From Alectoria sarmentosa (taxonomy: Eukaryota > Ascomycota > Lecanoromycetes > Lecanorales > Parmeliaceae): 64,000 nt of DNA. Positions within the stretch are counted from its first letter, which is position 1, and each line of letters opens with the position of its first letter. A program made the translations under genes and the position numbers. Below, one piece after another: positions 1 to 11,907 of this stretch. The stretch covers positions 202,150 through 266,149 of the forward strand of contig WOGZ01000013.1 of the NCBI GenBank assembly GCA_009733775.1. Direction: 5' to 3'. Below the pieces are notes generated by a model, which did not search any database, was not told where the DNA came from, and worked only from the letters and a program-made list of their open reading frames with translations.

Positions 1-389
1 GCAGGCTTGACCAGCTCGTCAACCTCTTCGTTGGTAAGGTGTTGACCATAGCGAGGATGGGAGGGCGTTGAGACTGGTCATCCCACAAGCATACGTTAGC
101 ATTGTCAATCAATCCCAGGGAAGCTTCCGAAGTATCCAGTGAGACTTGGGGAACAGACCGACTTACCTTCATAGAGATGTCGTTCAAGCTCGTCGAATTG
201 GCTTTGCTTGAGACCAATATGCAAATTTAGTAGCGCATGTGCAGGCGCTGGGCCGACCTTATGCCATTTGCTTGGTACATGGTGGGTATCCTTGACAGCA
301 TATTCGGTGCGAAAGCGTAGAGGAGAGCTAAGGATAGTGGTTGAGGCAGCCAGAAAGGCCAAAGGGACTGAAAGAGTGTACATCAGCAT
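1..389 (-). CDS. Sedolisin (peptidase S53, tripeptidyl-peptidase type), 5' part only
   Basis: Secreted serine-carboxyl peptidase; only the signal peptide and part of the pro-kumamolisin domain lie inside the window. Exon 1 (389-167) starts with a hydrophobic leader (MLMYTLSVPLAFLAAS) and continues with V-P-x-x-W-x-K-V-G and I-G-L-K-Q-x-x-F-D-E-L-E-R-H-L-Y-E, typical of the S53 propeptide. A GTAAGT donor follows at 166; the intron is 93 bp (166-74). Exon 2 (73-1) continues in frame with S-H-P-R-Y-G-Q-H-L-T and E-E-V-D-E-L-V-K-P, again propeptide signature. The catalytic Glu-Asp-Ser residues lie beyond the left edge. Family known, fragment certain; subfamily not decidable. The start is the first Met before the leader; the next Met, two codons on, is an alternative. 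Confidence 0.9.
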
Positions 390-1779
390 GTTGGATGGGT
401 TGTGTGGGGAACGTGCAGCTGCATGAGAGAGGGAGGTACTTACTGCCCTTTATCTAGCAGCTGGTAGCCACAGATGAGGAAGGTGCATTTTCCCAACGCG
501 GAGGGTACCCCTCGCGGGATGAGCCTTGCTGCTGAGATTGTTGCAAGCTGCAAGGGCTCGGAAGGAAGTTGGTCATTGCAGCAGCTATGGGTTTCCTGCC
601 TTGCCGGGAGGAGCAGGTGATTGAATTGTAGCCGTCACGACGTACAGGAAGCTATATCAAGCTCTCGAGCCCAGCTTCCTGAAGGAGTGTAGCTTTCATG
701 CAGGTTAGCCGCAAGCAGCAGTCCAGCGACAGATAGGGTACCATCGATAGGGGCGTTTGTAGATTCTTAGCCAGGGACGGCATCGCTCCATCTCGGTCTG
801 ACCTTTTCTTGGTAAACAGGTACTCGTATGTAGTAGGTAGGTCAACATGGATCAACATTATTCAGTCATCGGAGAGTGCAACTCGGTTTGAACTGCCAAG
901 GGGAGGGAGTCTTGGCACGCTTGGCAGCATGGTCTTGGCAAACCGCAAGGATGGCTAAAGGTAACTATAGCCGGGATCTTTAGGGTCACGCGTCTTGGTC
1001 TTGACGGTCTTGATGACTGATGATGTAATGCTACACTGCTGATGCGATTGCAACTCTACGAAATGCCAATTAAAAAGAGTGGAAAGTCAAGGAAAAGTCA
1101 CTTGCGTTTATTGATTCATTGGCAGTGGTGAATATGAGAGGTCATCTTGCTGCCTTCATGGTGCTGAGAGGTATGTACTGTATGCCTTTGTTTGCCTGTG
1201 CTGTTCCACCCCTCAATTCAAGTCTACCTCGTCGCCAAGGCATATCTCCTCGGCATAACCTTTTTTCTGCTCCTTGTATCTTCTGCTTCTACCTACTTGC
1301 GACCATGACACTTGAATGTAAACGCACTCGGCTGCGGCTCTATCGCGCATTAAGGACATGGTAAGCGAGGCTCCGAGCACGAGGCCACCGCAGGACTATC
1401 AGCACGTCCTCGCACTTGTCACCATGTCCGTGCCATGACCTGAGCCTCCTTATTACCCTCGCCGGAATCCATCAGCGCCTGCCGATGGCCACCATCTCCC
1501 CAAGATTGTCCATTCCCGCCTCGGGATTGTAGGTATCCTTCCTGGAATCGTATGATTCGCTAGCATCGAAATCCAACGTCATGTTACCTATATGTCTGTG
1601 CTTTCATACCACAAGTATAATCATAGAATCCGGGCGACGGTGCACGTATGTTCATACACTTTGGGTTTCTTGGCTTGTATTCTCATACTGAAACCTGGGG
1701 TCACCGCAGTAAGTGAACTGTGGACAGGAGTCAGACTCTTTAAAGGTCTTCGGATACGCCGATTCGAGATGTCTCGTGC
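390..1779. other. Intergenic: sedolisin upstream region
   Basis: No supported gene. Open frames here are short, have no recognisable domain and do not splice together. The first few hundred bases must hold the sedolisin promoter, but I see no clear TATA element that I would mark. Confidence 0.4.
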
Positions 1780-2100
1780 TCATCTAGCCTGGCAAGATTT
1801 TGCGCTTTCATTCGTCCTTGCCGTAGGCTCGTCTGACTGGACTTCAAAGTAGATTGTGACCGTACCTCGGTCCAGCTTCCTATACCACTGCGTCAAAGTG
1901 TCGGACCGGCGCTCGAGCATCTCCTCGGTATACTCAAGGAGTGCAAAAGTCAAGGTTTCGACATCCATTTTAAACAATTCTTTCGAGTAGATGACAGGCC
2001 AGATGTTGCTATCAATTGAAAATCTGCAGCAATGGTAAGTTAGGTGGTCAGCCAAGAGTGAAGAGGCTTCAAAGGGAGCAGTGGAGTCTTGATCAGCCAT
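1780..2100 (-). pseudogene. A/B-family relic: module A only
   Basis: A 106-codon open frame from ATG at 2100. Residues about 30-100 match module A of the intact paralogues: S-N-I-W-P-V-I-Y-S-K aligns with S-H-I-F-P-V-I-Y-T-K of the 15140-16004 gene, and L-L-E-Y-T-E-E-M-L-E-R aligns with L-Q-Y-T-K-E-M-V-E-K. The usual L-L-E-Q ending and phase-0 donor are missing and the frame closes soon after. I find no x-P-x4-F-W exon or module B downstream, so this is a truncated copy or an A-only gene. Relationship seen by alignment among copies; truncation status inferred. Confidence 0.55.
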
Positions 2101-4629
2101 GGTGGCGATTACTGTAAAGGGATCACTTGACGTTCACTACCTGAATATGGCAACGAGAGGTCTATGTTGAGAGGATTCACCAAGGGGCAAAGAGTGACTC
2201 TATCAAGTACTGAAGTTGTTGCATCACCAATGCAATGATTCACCCATACAACACTGTACTCTGAACTCACTTCCGTGCGTCACTACTGGAGCCGACATTC
2301 ATCTCCCAGATTGCTGTGAATTCTATCATCACCCGAGGGTATTTAAACCCCCAACATTCTGACCTCCATCCTTCTTTCTTCATACTCTCTATTATACCCA
2401 TTGATTACTTTCTACCAGACTACTTCCTCCACAGGCAGTCTTTGATAGCTCAAAGTATTCTCCTATCCACTCTCATACAAATATATACCTCCCTTTGCTC
2501 TGGCGTAGGGGGTGTTGATGTCCTCCCGACTGCATTAGCTTCAGTCACTGTCCTCCTCCAGCAAGCTTTGTTTCAACCGTGGCCAAAGCATCCAGGAATT
2601 CACGAGGCTTCGCTGCAGGATGAAATGCAGGTAGGTCATCAAGTAATCACACGTGAATCCCAATGAATGACCATCAGCATAGTGAATGATATTGTCTTTT
2701 GAGCTGGAGCTCAGCACAGGGAACCTTCAACAGTGAAGAAGGCCGAAGCAGGACGCGATTGGAGAATGATATGTATGCTTCCCATCCTGGATTTGGTCCA
2801 TCTACTCACACCACACAGCTTCATTGGCGCATATCTCGGCGAACTTGCCACAAAGCTTCGAGCTAGAGCCGATTTCGACTCAGTCTCTCCCTTCGTCTTT
2901 CTCCAAGCTTATGGAGCCATTTCCAAAGACGATGATAGTCTTCTGTTGGATGGAGGCAGTTCCCAGGAGACGTCGCAGTTCATCAATGAGCTGCTCATCA
3001 CTCAGCCGTGCCGTTGAGATTGACAATCCACCGCGCGAAGCGTCGAACAGGGTATGCTGCACCAACGATCTTACTCTGATCATTTCTAACATCCTTCAAG
3101 GCAACAAATTCACCCTCCATCTGTAATGTCTGCAGTCCAGAACTACAAGCACGTCTTCTCACCCAGCATTGCCTTCGATCGGCTCGAGTCCCACCTGAAC
3201 CCGACGATCGAATCCGAAAAACTCCGAATACAAAAGACGCTTGAACGATGCCGGGTACTATCCCAAACCGGATCAATTGGCAAAGGTCTGGTCTCTTCTG
3301 GTGTTCACGTCTCGAATCCTTATAGCTGTAATCTTATGACAAGAGCGCTCCTGCCTTCATCGAATGGCATCGTTTCAAATACCTTCGACGATGGTTGTTC
3401 ATGCCACCACAGACATCACCTCCACGATGTTGTCGTCATCAGCCTCAATAAGAACATACGTGCCGTCAACGTAGCTCCACCTCAAGATCTTATTCCAGGA
3501 TTAGCCAGAACGATCTACAGGTTCTGCTAACCACTTAGTCGCGCATGTTTGGCATCTTATACTACTGACTTCCTCTACTCAGTACATACATATATACTAC
3601 CCAAATTGCCACCCAACTCTCGTCCTGTTCGTCCTACCCTGATAGCGGGAACTTTGATCAACTCAATCAGAGTATCGTGATCAATGGACGCGTAGGCGAA
3701 GAAAACGCTAAAGAGTATGACCGAACGCGACCAGGAGCCTGGTTCTCGACAACATCATGGAGCATGTCACCACTACCTTTATCGAGAATATCCGTGGTAG
3801 ATTCCCATCAATGTTTGTTGATTACACTTTGCAAGATCCGAATGAGTTAGGGTGTCATACCAGACGCAGATGGGATGCGACGACCCGACACAGGGGGAGG
3901 AACAAGGTTTCATGAGTTCTTCGACGAGCAAGTGGCGCTTCGGGCGAAGGACATGGACAAGAAATTCGACGGTATCATCTACGACACCACACGGGCCAAC
4001 GATGACGGGCGGGGTTGAGAGGATCCCGCAGCCGCGGTCGTCTAGATGACCCATTGCGTGATATTGAGGACGTGATATGCATTCTAGTTCCCGCTGACTT
4101 GACTTGACGAGTAAGCGCACCCTACATGACAAGATACAGAGCACATATGCAAATCAAAATTCACACATTCATTTCGCCACCAAGGAAAACCAGGACGTCT
4201 CAGCTTGGCTCTGCAGGCGAGGAGCCGGCTGAATGACCTAATGTTGCCTTGGAGATCCGGCCCGCCTTTCCTCGGAAGTCGCCATTGACATATTCGACTT
4301 TCCACAGATGACGCCCGTGGGCTATCACTTCTGGCGCTCTGCTGAAGCAGCTGAGACTACTCATGTCATTGTTTTCTACAGGTCCATGTCCACCACTACT
4401 AACGAAGATCCTTTCGTGGAAGGGGGCAGGTCAGGGACGACTTCTCGGAGTGCTGCGTTGGACTGCTCCGAACATCCACCAAAGTCAAGAACCAGGTCAG
4501 GACCGACTTCTCAAATCGTTACTCTGGACGGCGCGAAGAGATTACCAAAGGCGTATACCAAATCGAAAACCACCCCCTGTTCCAAGGAGGAGAAACACCT
4601 GGCTGAGACAGAAAAAAAAGCTCTTAGCT
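2101..4629. other. Gene-poor stretch with coding-like scraps
   Basis: No complete gene. A coding-like piece on the plus strand at 3851-4018 reads 55 codons rich in acidic and aromatic residues (for example F-H-E-F-F-D-E-Q-V-A-L-R) and ends in TGA; a frame beginning at the ATG at 3759 leads into it only through a frameshift. Frames on both strands at 2733-3126 look partly coding (minus strand: L-S-D-E-Q-L-I-D-E-L-R-R-L-L) but I cannot join them or name a family. Most likely eroded genes. Confidence 0.35.
4430..4562 (+). repeat. Imperfect tandem duplication, about 67 bp
   Basis: Two adjacent segments both begin CAGGTCAGG followed by a CGACTTCTC block and keep partial similarity for about 65 bases. 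They sit just upstream of the decayed A/B copy at 4630-5410. Confidence 0.4.
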
Positions 4630-5410
4630 ACCTCAATCACGTCGGACATCTGAGAAGTTGAGAACAAGACTGCTTCGGGTATGGACGACTTGAGAAAATG
4701 CTGTCTCTTGTCTGCATTCATATGAAAGTTCTGGAGCAGGATTACAAAACAGCAAGGAGTGAGCTTTTAGAGGCAAGGAACTTGGTCGAAAACGCACGCG
4801 CGGAAAACCGTGAGTGATCATGTGGGCAACAGAGCGTGGAAGGTTGCCGTGCCTCTGATCGGTATCATATCCCAGTTGGAAGTGCTGGACTTCACCGAGG
4901 TCTGCAAGGAGATCAAGAACGCCTAGCCCAGGATCACTACTTTTACGAGGGTCGCGTTCTGGAAAGGATCCTGCAGTACATCTACTACGATCCGTTCCAA
5001 GCTGTGAGAGAGGAGAGGCTCAAGGAGGTAGGTCTTCCGCTGTTCAAGTCAAAGGTCAGATAGCTGACATCTCGTCATTGCATCCAGATCGAAACCATCA
5101 AGGCAGTGGGGCGAAGGAAGCGTCAGACCATAGGAGACAATCCAGAGACTGCAGGCCAAGAGACTGGAGAGCCATGTGAGGGGCCCGGTGCCTGAATTTT
5201 CGCCCATCACGCATGCTAATCATGAATAGCATCCTCATCAAAATTCTCAAACCCGCGGTAGCCAAGCGGTTGCCTCGCAGAAACAGGACCTCCACCAAAG
5301 CGCCCTCGACTGACGTTCTCGGACACTACCGAGAAGATCCAGGGAACGCGAGGGGCCTAAAAACGAGGCGCATGAATCTCTCATGTCGTCGGGGGTGCCT
5401 ACTTGCGCGG
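4630..5410 (+). pseudogene. A/B-family copy: coiled coil and module B, frameshifted
   Basis: A coiled-coil stretch at about 4699-4815 (M-K-V-L-E-Q-D-Y-K-T-A-R-S-E-L-L-E-A-R-N) is followed by module B in two frames. Frame one (4831-4926) reads V-A-V-P-L-I-G-I-I-S-Q-L-E-V-L-D-F-T-E-V and ends at TAG 4924-4926. A second frame, entered near 4905-4925, reads R-V-L-E-R-I-L-Q-Y-I-Y-Y-D, matching R-V-L-Q-E-L-W-E-A-I-V-T-K-I-Y-D of the 16788-18105 gene, and ends in K-E at the conserved phase-0 donor (GTAGGT, 5028). A basic exon (G-R-R-K-R-Q-T) follows after an acceptor near 5088. One frameshift splits module B, so this copy is probably dead. Confidence 0.6.
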
Positions 5411-6515
5411 TGAGACGCTGATTATTCGCGGAAGAGAACAAGGCGGGATTGGCGGGGACACGTCTATTATATCGAAGAAGTTCAGGCGATTTCTTGATGC
5501 TGTGGTTTTGATGGCGGCAAGGAGTTGCGGATTTTTGTGCTCGTAGACCCAGTCGGAGACCAGTGACACACTACCTCACGATAAAAGTTACGCTGTTAGT
5601 CCTCGCACGGTCGAATACAAACAACATCACACTCACACACAAATGAGGGGGTACACATGACGTAAATGATCTTTGGGCCCGTCCCAACGCCAGGGCTAGC
5701 AAGCGAATAGAGCCCTGAGTAGGCGTATTCTCGTACCCCAGCCCTAAGCAAACTCCCATATCCGTTCGATATAGACCTGGTGTATATGAAGCTATATACG
5801 GGCGCGGGCGGACGGGATCAATGAATGCTATGACTTTGAAAGAGATGAAATCCAGGGAATTGTCATGTGTACGTCATGTGTAGTTGTAAGACGGGTAGAT
5901 ATGAACAAGTGCGTGGATAATATTATGTGAAAACCTCTTAGATGACTCACTGAACCATAGTCCCACTGTAGCGAGTCGAATTTACTTCTCTCTCGAGCCA
6001 CATTCAAAAGGTATGAACCTTTTTGGATCCGAGTCATCTGAGAACGATGGTGTTCATCTGCAGCTAAGGTCTATTCTCTGTAATGCCCCATTCCAAACAG
6101 TCGACAAACAAAACCTTGCCATCACGGTATCTCTTCCAGAAAATGTTTGCTCTTCAAGACCTACTTCCGCTCTTCCTTTCTTCCTAGCCGCGCTTCCAAA
6201 CGTTGGGCTCCAAGCGCGCTTCATAAATTATAGAATGACCAGGTCGCTTTTTGGTCGCCGGACTCCGCGCGGAGACAGGAAGGATGGGAGGCGAGCCTCC
6301 GTTACTGCTTGCTATCCGACTTTGGTATCCTTTTTCCGGCCAGTTTGTGTCTGTCTAAGCACTTGCACCGTCCATTGTCCGATCGTGGGGTCTCTGGTAA
6401 GAACAGGAAGGGAGGATGGGGATCGCGAGCTTGAAAATACCAGCTGCTGTTGATTGTTAGCAGTTGTTTCTGGCTATGGTTCACTGATATGAGCATTTAC
6501 ACAGGGTTTAGGTCT
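5411..6515. other. Intergenic region between A/B copies
   Basis: No supported gene. The stretch at 6302-6470 contains, on the minus strand, a further copy of the short exon-plus-intron unit found in the tail of the neighbouring 6516-7590 gene; it may be a relic or an alternative last exon. The plus-strand open frame at 6013-6453 overlaps this and shows no domain. Confidence 0.35.
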
Positions 6516-7590
6516 TTACCCGACCAAGGCATTTCCAAGTGAGCTTGTACCACCACTTGCTGTTGGTCGTTGTTTAGGTTTTAGCGCCATTGTCTGTGCA
6601 AAGAAGCACTTACACTGGCCAGGTCCTTGAGCTCTCGCAGCGTTGCTAGAGGCGGCAGGGCCGAGATTGGGTGAGGTTGCACCACCGCGTGCTGCTCATC
6701 GTTAGCAGGTAATGCTCACTGCTTTTCATGCGCAGAAGGACCTACCTTGGCCATAAACTGGCCGATAGGAATTACGTTGGGCACCTGAGTTGACACTTGG
6801 CATGTAGCTGGTGGGTTTTCGATCAAACTCGGTGTCGGAGTCAACTGCAAGGGGGCGCTTTGCTGTCTGGGCGAATCTCGCCGGACTCTGGACTCCCATT
6901 ACCGGGTTGGTGGCCGCGCGACGGCTTTGAGATATCTGTGCAAGCATTAGCCAATGCTCCTCCGCTCAAAGAGGAGTGCTAACCTGTTTCAGCTTCTCGG
7001 TCTTGCAGCACCGAGGTTTGTCATGGTGCAATATCTTGATCACACCTTCATAAATCCTCCCCATCATCTCGTCGTCGATGGGCCAATCATTGGCCTCTCG
7101 AACCTCGTTGGCCACTTTGTCGAACTCTAGATCGGGGAAGGGCTGATGGCCGCTTCTAGGTATGACGGCTTCGTACCCTCTGCCATCCTCAAGTAAGATG
7201 GCTCGTTTGTGATTATCTTTCTGTCGAGCTGAGGGTTCGTCGTCGCTCCAGCGAGAGTACCCGACGCCGCGGTTGCGTCGATCGTAGTCGCGGAAGTGGG
7301 AGGACAATCGGCTGTCCAGAACCTCTTCATGGTACCCGACTCCATCTGCGGCAGTTAGAAACGATAAGGTGAAACGCGTTGTGCGACGGCCGTACCTCAC
7401 CAACAACAAGTCTGTCCTCCACATGCCCAAATCCCAGTGCACTGCGGATCTGTGATAGGAACAAGACGTCCACTATCTCAGGATTGGGATTTAGAGCTTG
7501 GCGAACCCAACGAGTATGATCATGCTGCCAGCACAGTGCCATCGTGAGATCGTGGATCCCTCGATCACGATCAAAACATCCCCTCGGCAA
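6516..7590 (-). CDS. A/B-family protein (module A end, module B, tail), open frame
   Basis: Unknown function. Five exons join without a stop: 7590-7401, 7345-6984, 6935-6746, 6691-6614, 6559-6516 (287 aa; introns 48-55 bp). Exon 1 holds only the second half of module A (L-T-M-A-L-C-W-Q and then V-D-V-L-F-L-S-Q); its 5' half may be lost or in an exon I missed. Exon 2 carries module B (F-D-K-V-A-N-E-V-R-E-A-N and I-Y-E-G-V-I-K-I-L) and ends in K-L-K-Q at the family's phase-0 donor. Exon 3 has K-R-P-L-A-V-D-S-D-T-E-F-D, a basic patch beside an acidic Ser motif. Exons 4 and 5 encode Gly/Ser-rich sequence and look like duplicates of each other. The splice in exon 1 restores Asp across phase 1. The 5' end is the least certain part. 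Confidence 0.6.
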
Positions 7591-8339
7591 CTGGAGTGTT
7601 GTGAGTGAAGTCTAATTCTCCACCTCGAAGATGCTCAACTTTGAGCTAATAGAGAGCGTCGTTATATTTATTTTAGTGTTATGTATATATAAGCGTGGGA
7701 GGAATGTTGGAGGGTCGGAGGGTGCGAGACAGTGGACCTGTGTTGAAGGAGGTCTAGAGGTGCTTGACAACGAGGACGCAATAATTTGGAGTAGAAGAGG
7801 TGATTGGGACAATTGCTCAGAACTGTCCAAACGAGATTATCGAGAATGTGTTATGAGACTGCGATTGAGAACGTAAAAGGGTTGTCGTCGTTGTCGCTGC
7901 TCTTGTTGTGACTTCATGGATTCGATGCAGAAGTAGACGCCACCGTCGCACCGGTGGAAAATGTATCGGTAGTTTGGTAAAGGCGCTGACAATCTGGTTA
8001 AGCGGCTGCCTGATCAGCATGTTGAGATTTGTGAGAGGATGGTTAATTGATTTTCTATGAAATGATATGTAGGCTACTTATACCATGTGAAGCCTGTGGC
8101 AAAAGGACGCTAGTGCCTTGACCCGTCTATAATTTGCCACTATGAGTGCTGCAGCATTCTGCAACACAGCAACACCACACACATTCATGTCCTCTGCCAC
8201 ATCTCTCTACGGCTCTTCCAAGGCTCCGTAGCTATCATTTGCACAACAGTCAACGGCCGCCAGCCCCAACTTCATTCCAGCCCAACCTCAATGAGATTCT
8301 TCAACACACCACTTTGAGACCCCTCCTCCGCTGTTTACG
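7591..8339. other. Intergenic between divergently oriented A/B copies
   Basis: Separates the minus-strand 6516-7590 gene from the plus-strand copy at 8340. It could hold a lost 5' exon of the former: minus-strand frames at 7612-8020 are open but resemble no module. Otherwise nothing seen. Confidence 0.3.
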
Positions 8340-9270
8340 ATGGCTACCCCATCCTCTACTGCCTCGACTGTGCGCCGGGCCGACAATACCATTCTCATTA
8401 GGTCAATCACGTTGACCCTCGGTAGCCATAAGACATCTGCACAGCAGGAAGAGTCCTCCGCCGTGGAAGACGTGGCCCACAAAATGGCACATACATCGCA
8501 CCACTCGCATAGTAGCAACGTCAACCCTGCTTCTACGACCCCATGCAAGGACAATACCTTACATGATCCTAACCATGCGGACCATCAAGGGCCACGTTCA
8601 AGCTTATCAGGCCGTCAAATTTCTCCGGTCATTTACACCGAATACCTCTTCGAAGACCTCAAGATTGGTTCCATTCAGCACAGCAAAGACATGCTGAAGA
8701 GATACGAAAAATTGGGTTTCACAATCACTCGAAGGGATATAGACCGCCACTAGCGGAAGCAGGTTACATGAGAGAAAAACGAATCTTCCCTCATGAAGAA
8801 CTTCCTTTAGGAGCAGGGAACGGCTTCTAATTTCCTTACTAAAGAATATGCTCAATGATGATCTTGTTTGGCAGCTCAAGAGCAAGCTTCCAAAGAGCTT
8901 CTGGAGAGCACGTTGCCCTTACAGCATGGATGCCCCGGCCAACTAATTTGAACACAGTTCTGAGTCAACAGTCAAAGCGAATGCAAGTGTGCCTTACGAT
9001 TCATAGCACCAATCTTCCATGAACCTCGATGGGCTTATCACAGCAACAGCGAAACCAACAAGCAAGGCAGCAAGGAATAGATCCCGCAGGCAAATAATGA
9101 GGGATTCAAGAGCCAAGGTGAGGAAAACTTGATGCGCTTTGCTACTGTGTCTAACCAGACTAGCCTAACAAGAACTTCAGGGTGACACTTTCATGGACAC
9201 GACCGACGCGCTTCCACAAGACGCGGCACAAGTAGAGGAGGCAATGGAGCAGGTCATGGACCGTATTTAA
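8340..9270 (+). pseudogene. A/B-family copy with three in-frame stops in module A
   Basis: From ATG 8340 an S/T-rich leader leads into module A: I-S-P-V-I-Y-T-E-Y-L-F-E-D-L-K-I-G, very close to the 15140-16004 gene. The frame then meets TAG 8751-8753, TGA 8769-8771 and TAG 8808-8810. The first two sit where paralogues have Trp, so they look like TGG changed to TAG or TGA. After the third stop come E-Q, the end of module A, but no intron donor. A coiled-coil relic (N-M-L-N-D-D-L-V-W-Q-L-K-S-K-L-P) lies at about 8848-8900. A spliced tail (intron about 9116-9178, then D-T-F-M-D-T-T-D-A-L-P-Q-D) ends in TAA near 9270. No module B was found. Confidence 0.7.
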
Positions 9271-9830
9271 ATCATAGATAGAAACTCACAGGATATGGGC
9301 GATGAGTTCTTGGTAGAGCGTAAGCTGGTAGCTGGGCCAAAAGGAAAGGAACCAAAGATCCTGAACGCCCACATCAAGATAGAGAGATTGACACCTTCGA
9401 GGAAGCAACAGCCGAGTGAGTGCCTTAAGGTGCTCTTCAAGTGCGACCAAATGATCCACTGGGAATTGCCAGGTTTCCCAGCCCGCCCACGCCTTCCTAC
9501 TGCGTCCTTTGTTCATCTTGTTTATATTAGAAGCGACAATGATCAGAAAATGATGAATTGTGATTAGACCATGTTTTCAAAGCGATCTTAGAGGATGCGT
9601 TGATATCATCAGGGAATTGTATTTTATCTATGAAGAGGTCGGTACAGAATGCCAATCAGAAGACCACACTCAGCTTCACAAAGCTCAATGATTGATGCAA
9701 TGCTTCTACAGTGACAAATCAAGCTTACTGATGAAAATGAGAGATGTTCGTTGAGGTTTACGTTGGGGAACGTGAAGCTGCCAATGAAAGGGAAAAGACG
9801 TTGAAGGAATGTGGTTGAAAAAGAGGCCTG
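9271..9830. other. Intergenic, no gene seen
   Basis: Overlapping open frames on both strands at 9286-9567 show no domain and no link to the A/B modules. Nothing else stands out before the palindromic repeats. Confidence 0.3.
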
Positions 9831-10184
9831 CTGCCAAGACAGCGGCCGCTGTCTTGGCAGAAATTGCTTATCAATAATAACGCTAAGCCTGATTGAGGCT
9901 TTTTGTCAAAATTTGGCCCCCAAGACATCCCAGTCACCTCGTATTCCGAAACACCTAATTTCGTTATTGTATATACCATTGGTCCCAGAGACATCTTGAA
10001 TAATTAATTCATCCATTCTGAATATTTCAACACTTTTGAGTCGTCAACATTGGATTCCGACGCCAAGACAGCGGTCGCTGTCTTGGCAAAGATGTACGTA
10101 CTAACTATAACGCTAAGCCGATTTGAGGTTTTTGGGACGTCAACATTGGATTCCGACGCCAAGACAGCGGTCGCTGTCTTGGCA
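9831..10184. repeat. Three palindromes in a tandem array with a 96-bp period
   Basis: A perfect 30-bp palindrome built on GCCAAGACAGCG and its complement lies at 9831-9860; 26-bp versions with a 2-base centre lie at 10062-10087 and 10158-10183. The last two are inside an identical 47-bp direct repeat (10042-10088 and 10138-10184), giving a 96-bp period. Between palindromes sits a second small hairpin, AAGCC...GGCTT, next to ATAACG. Read on the minus strand, the array is an open 32-residue repeat (A-K-T-A-T-A-V-L-A-S-E-S-N-V-D twice). Related sequence occurs at 41.1-41.3 kb. Confidence 0.8.
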
Positions 10185-10439
10185 TGCTTTTCAGCATTCT
10201 TGTCACACCCCTCGCTGAATCCTCTTTTCACATCTGGTGGCCGGTATAGTACCTAAAAAGTCCGTGACATGGATTCTCACCACGTTGAGCGTGTCAGGAG
10301 CCATAATCTTGTTTGCAAGCTCGTGTACTTCGTTCCGTAATTATCGCTATCATGCATCTCTTCATTGCTCGGGTTCTGAGGATGGAGGGGAAGATCAAAG
10401 GCTGTCGAGGAGAAGCTCGAATACCTAAAGAATCATCAT

Positions 10440-11210
10440 TTAGCCATCGCCCAGGTTGAATAATCTCTCAGAGTACCAACTTCGCTTAGATCTAATTTCA
10501 ACTAGATCATCGTATGAACCCCAAAGCTCTTTCAACGTTGACTCTATGTCGGGCAAAGGCTGCTTGAGCATCTGCTTGCACAACTCGTCGAATGAGAGCA
10601 TTTGGAATTCTCCATTAATATTTGGATCAGTTCCTGCATGATCAACGTCTTAAAATCTTGGATCAGCAAGTTACAAGAGTCGTTACGTCAGGTACAACTT
10701 GCTTTACTTGGATCAAGGGGTCCGTGAGCCTCTCGATGCGCTTGTTGAGGACCACAATTTGCTCTTCAAGATCGCGAGCCTTTCGCTTGTCCTCCAGATT
10801 GGCGCGATCAGTCTGTCCCGAGACAATCGGTGCCGAAAAAATCCTAAAAGACTGAGATCCAATACCTACCCCAGCAGCTGCTGCCGTACGAACCCTTCAG
10901 GACGTCCCTGTTTCACCAAAAGCCGCCAACAGAGCTCGATCCCTTTGGGCTCCAAATGCCGTCCCATCGCATCGTGTTTCTCACTCGTGTCTTTGGCGTA
11001 TCGGGGGAAGCCACACTGAAAACCCTCGAACTCGTATGCTGTGTAGATGACCGGCGAGATGTGCTCGAGCAGTGTCGAACCTGAATCCAAGCGTAGAGTC
11101 TCACTTGCGGCGCTTGGCCGATGACCGTCGAGCTTGTTGAGGACGTCCGTCATGCCGATTGTCTCCCCTTTGGTGTCGCCGACTTTCGGGATGCGGAGAG
11201 AAAAGGCCAT
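10440..11210 (-). pseudogene. A/B-family copy: A, coiled coil and B with stop and frameshift
   Basis: ATG 11210 opens M-A-F-S-L-R-I-P, like M-S-F-S-F-R-M-P of the 15140-16004 gene. Module A runs to L-L-G-[TAG] at 10866-10868, exactly where intact copies have L-L-E-Q before the intron, so CAG has become TAG. The following intron is only about 14 bases, too short to splice. A coiled-coil stretch (E-D-K-R-K-A-R-D-L-E-E-Q-I-V-V-L-N-K-R-I) lies at about 10733-10820, then a frameshift, then module B at about 10440-10610 (M-L-S-F-D-E-L-C-K-Q-M and L-K-E-L-W-G-S-Y). All three segments are recognisable and in the right order, but the copy is broken at least twice. Confidence 0.7.
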
Positions 11211-11907
11211 TGTATGATAGAAGGCGCGAAGTGAAAGTTGTTGGTAGTTGTCGAATGGGAAAGAGATGAGCTGTCTCGGCACGTGATGATGCTGACATGG
11301 TGTGTGTTGACACTGGTGCTCCAATCGCGGCTTTTCCGCTCGGCGATATTTTTGCTACATAAATACAAATAGGGTTTTTGGCCTTCCAGCTTGTTTGATC
11401 ACTCCAATTCCCTTCCCCCATTTTCGCTAATCGAAGTATAGTCTATCTTACATGAGCGGTCTTCGTCACCTGCAACAAGAACTTCTGTGCCTTCTCATGA
11501 GCAAGTTGAGTTTGGAAACAGTATAAACACTCGAGATACTTCATCTCGAGCACGATGAGTCTAGTCCATGGCAATTTGAACACTCCGAGGTCTTAAAGGT
11601 TGCACTCGCTTGAAAAGCTGAGATTCTACCTTGGTTTAAGATTGCTGGCATTATTTCATCGCATGTGAGGGAGCTTGTTGAAGATCACTGACGACATTCC
11701 AACGCATGCCTGGTTCCTGGGCCTTCTGGTCATAAAATTTTCTTTGCTGTATTGCTACAGAGATAGAAGGATATTTGTAGTGGAGCAACTTGATTTCCAC
11801 TTCTAGCTAGGTATTCTGTTTTGGAAGACACAAAGAATTACCAAATTTAGGAAGCGAAACTCTAGAAGGCGCATATATTTCAGTGGGGCCTTGGGGCTCC
11901 GTGTCGT

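Noticed and set aside
1119..1364. 81-codon plus-strand ORF that looks weakly hydrophobic
   Set aside because: No family motif, no support from splicing or neighbours.
6013..6453. 146-codon plus-strand ORF
   Set aside because: Antisense to the tail region of the spliced minus-strand A/B gene; Cys/Arg-rich composition and no domain, so treated as a shadow.
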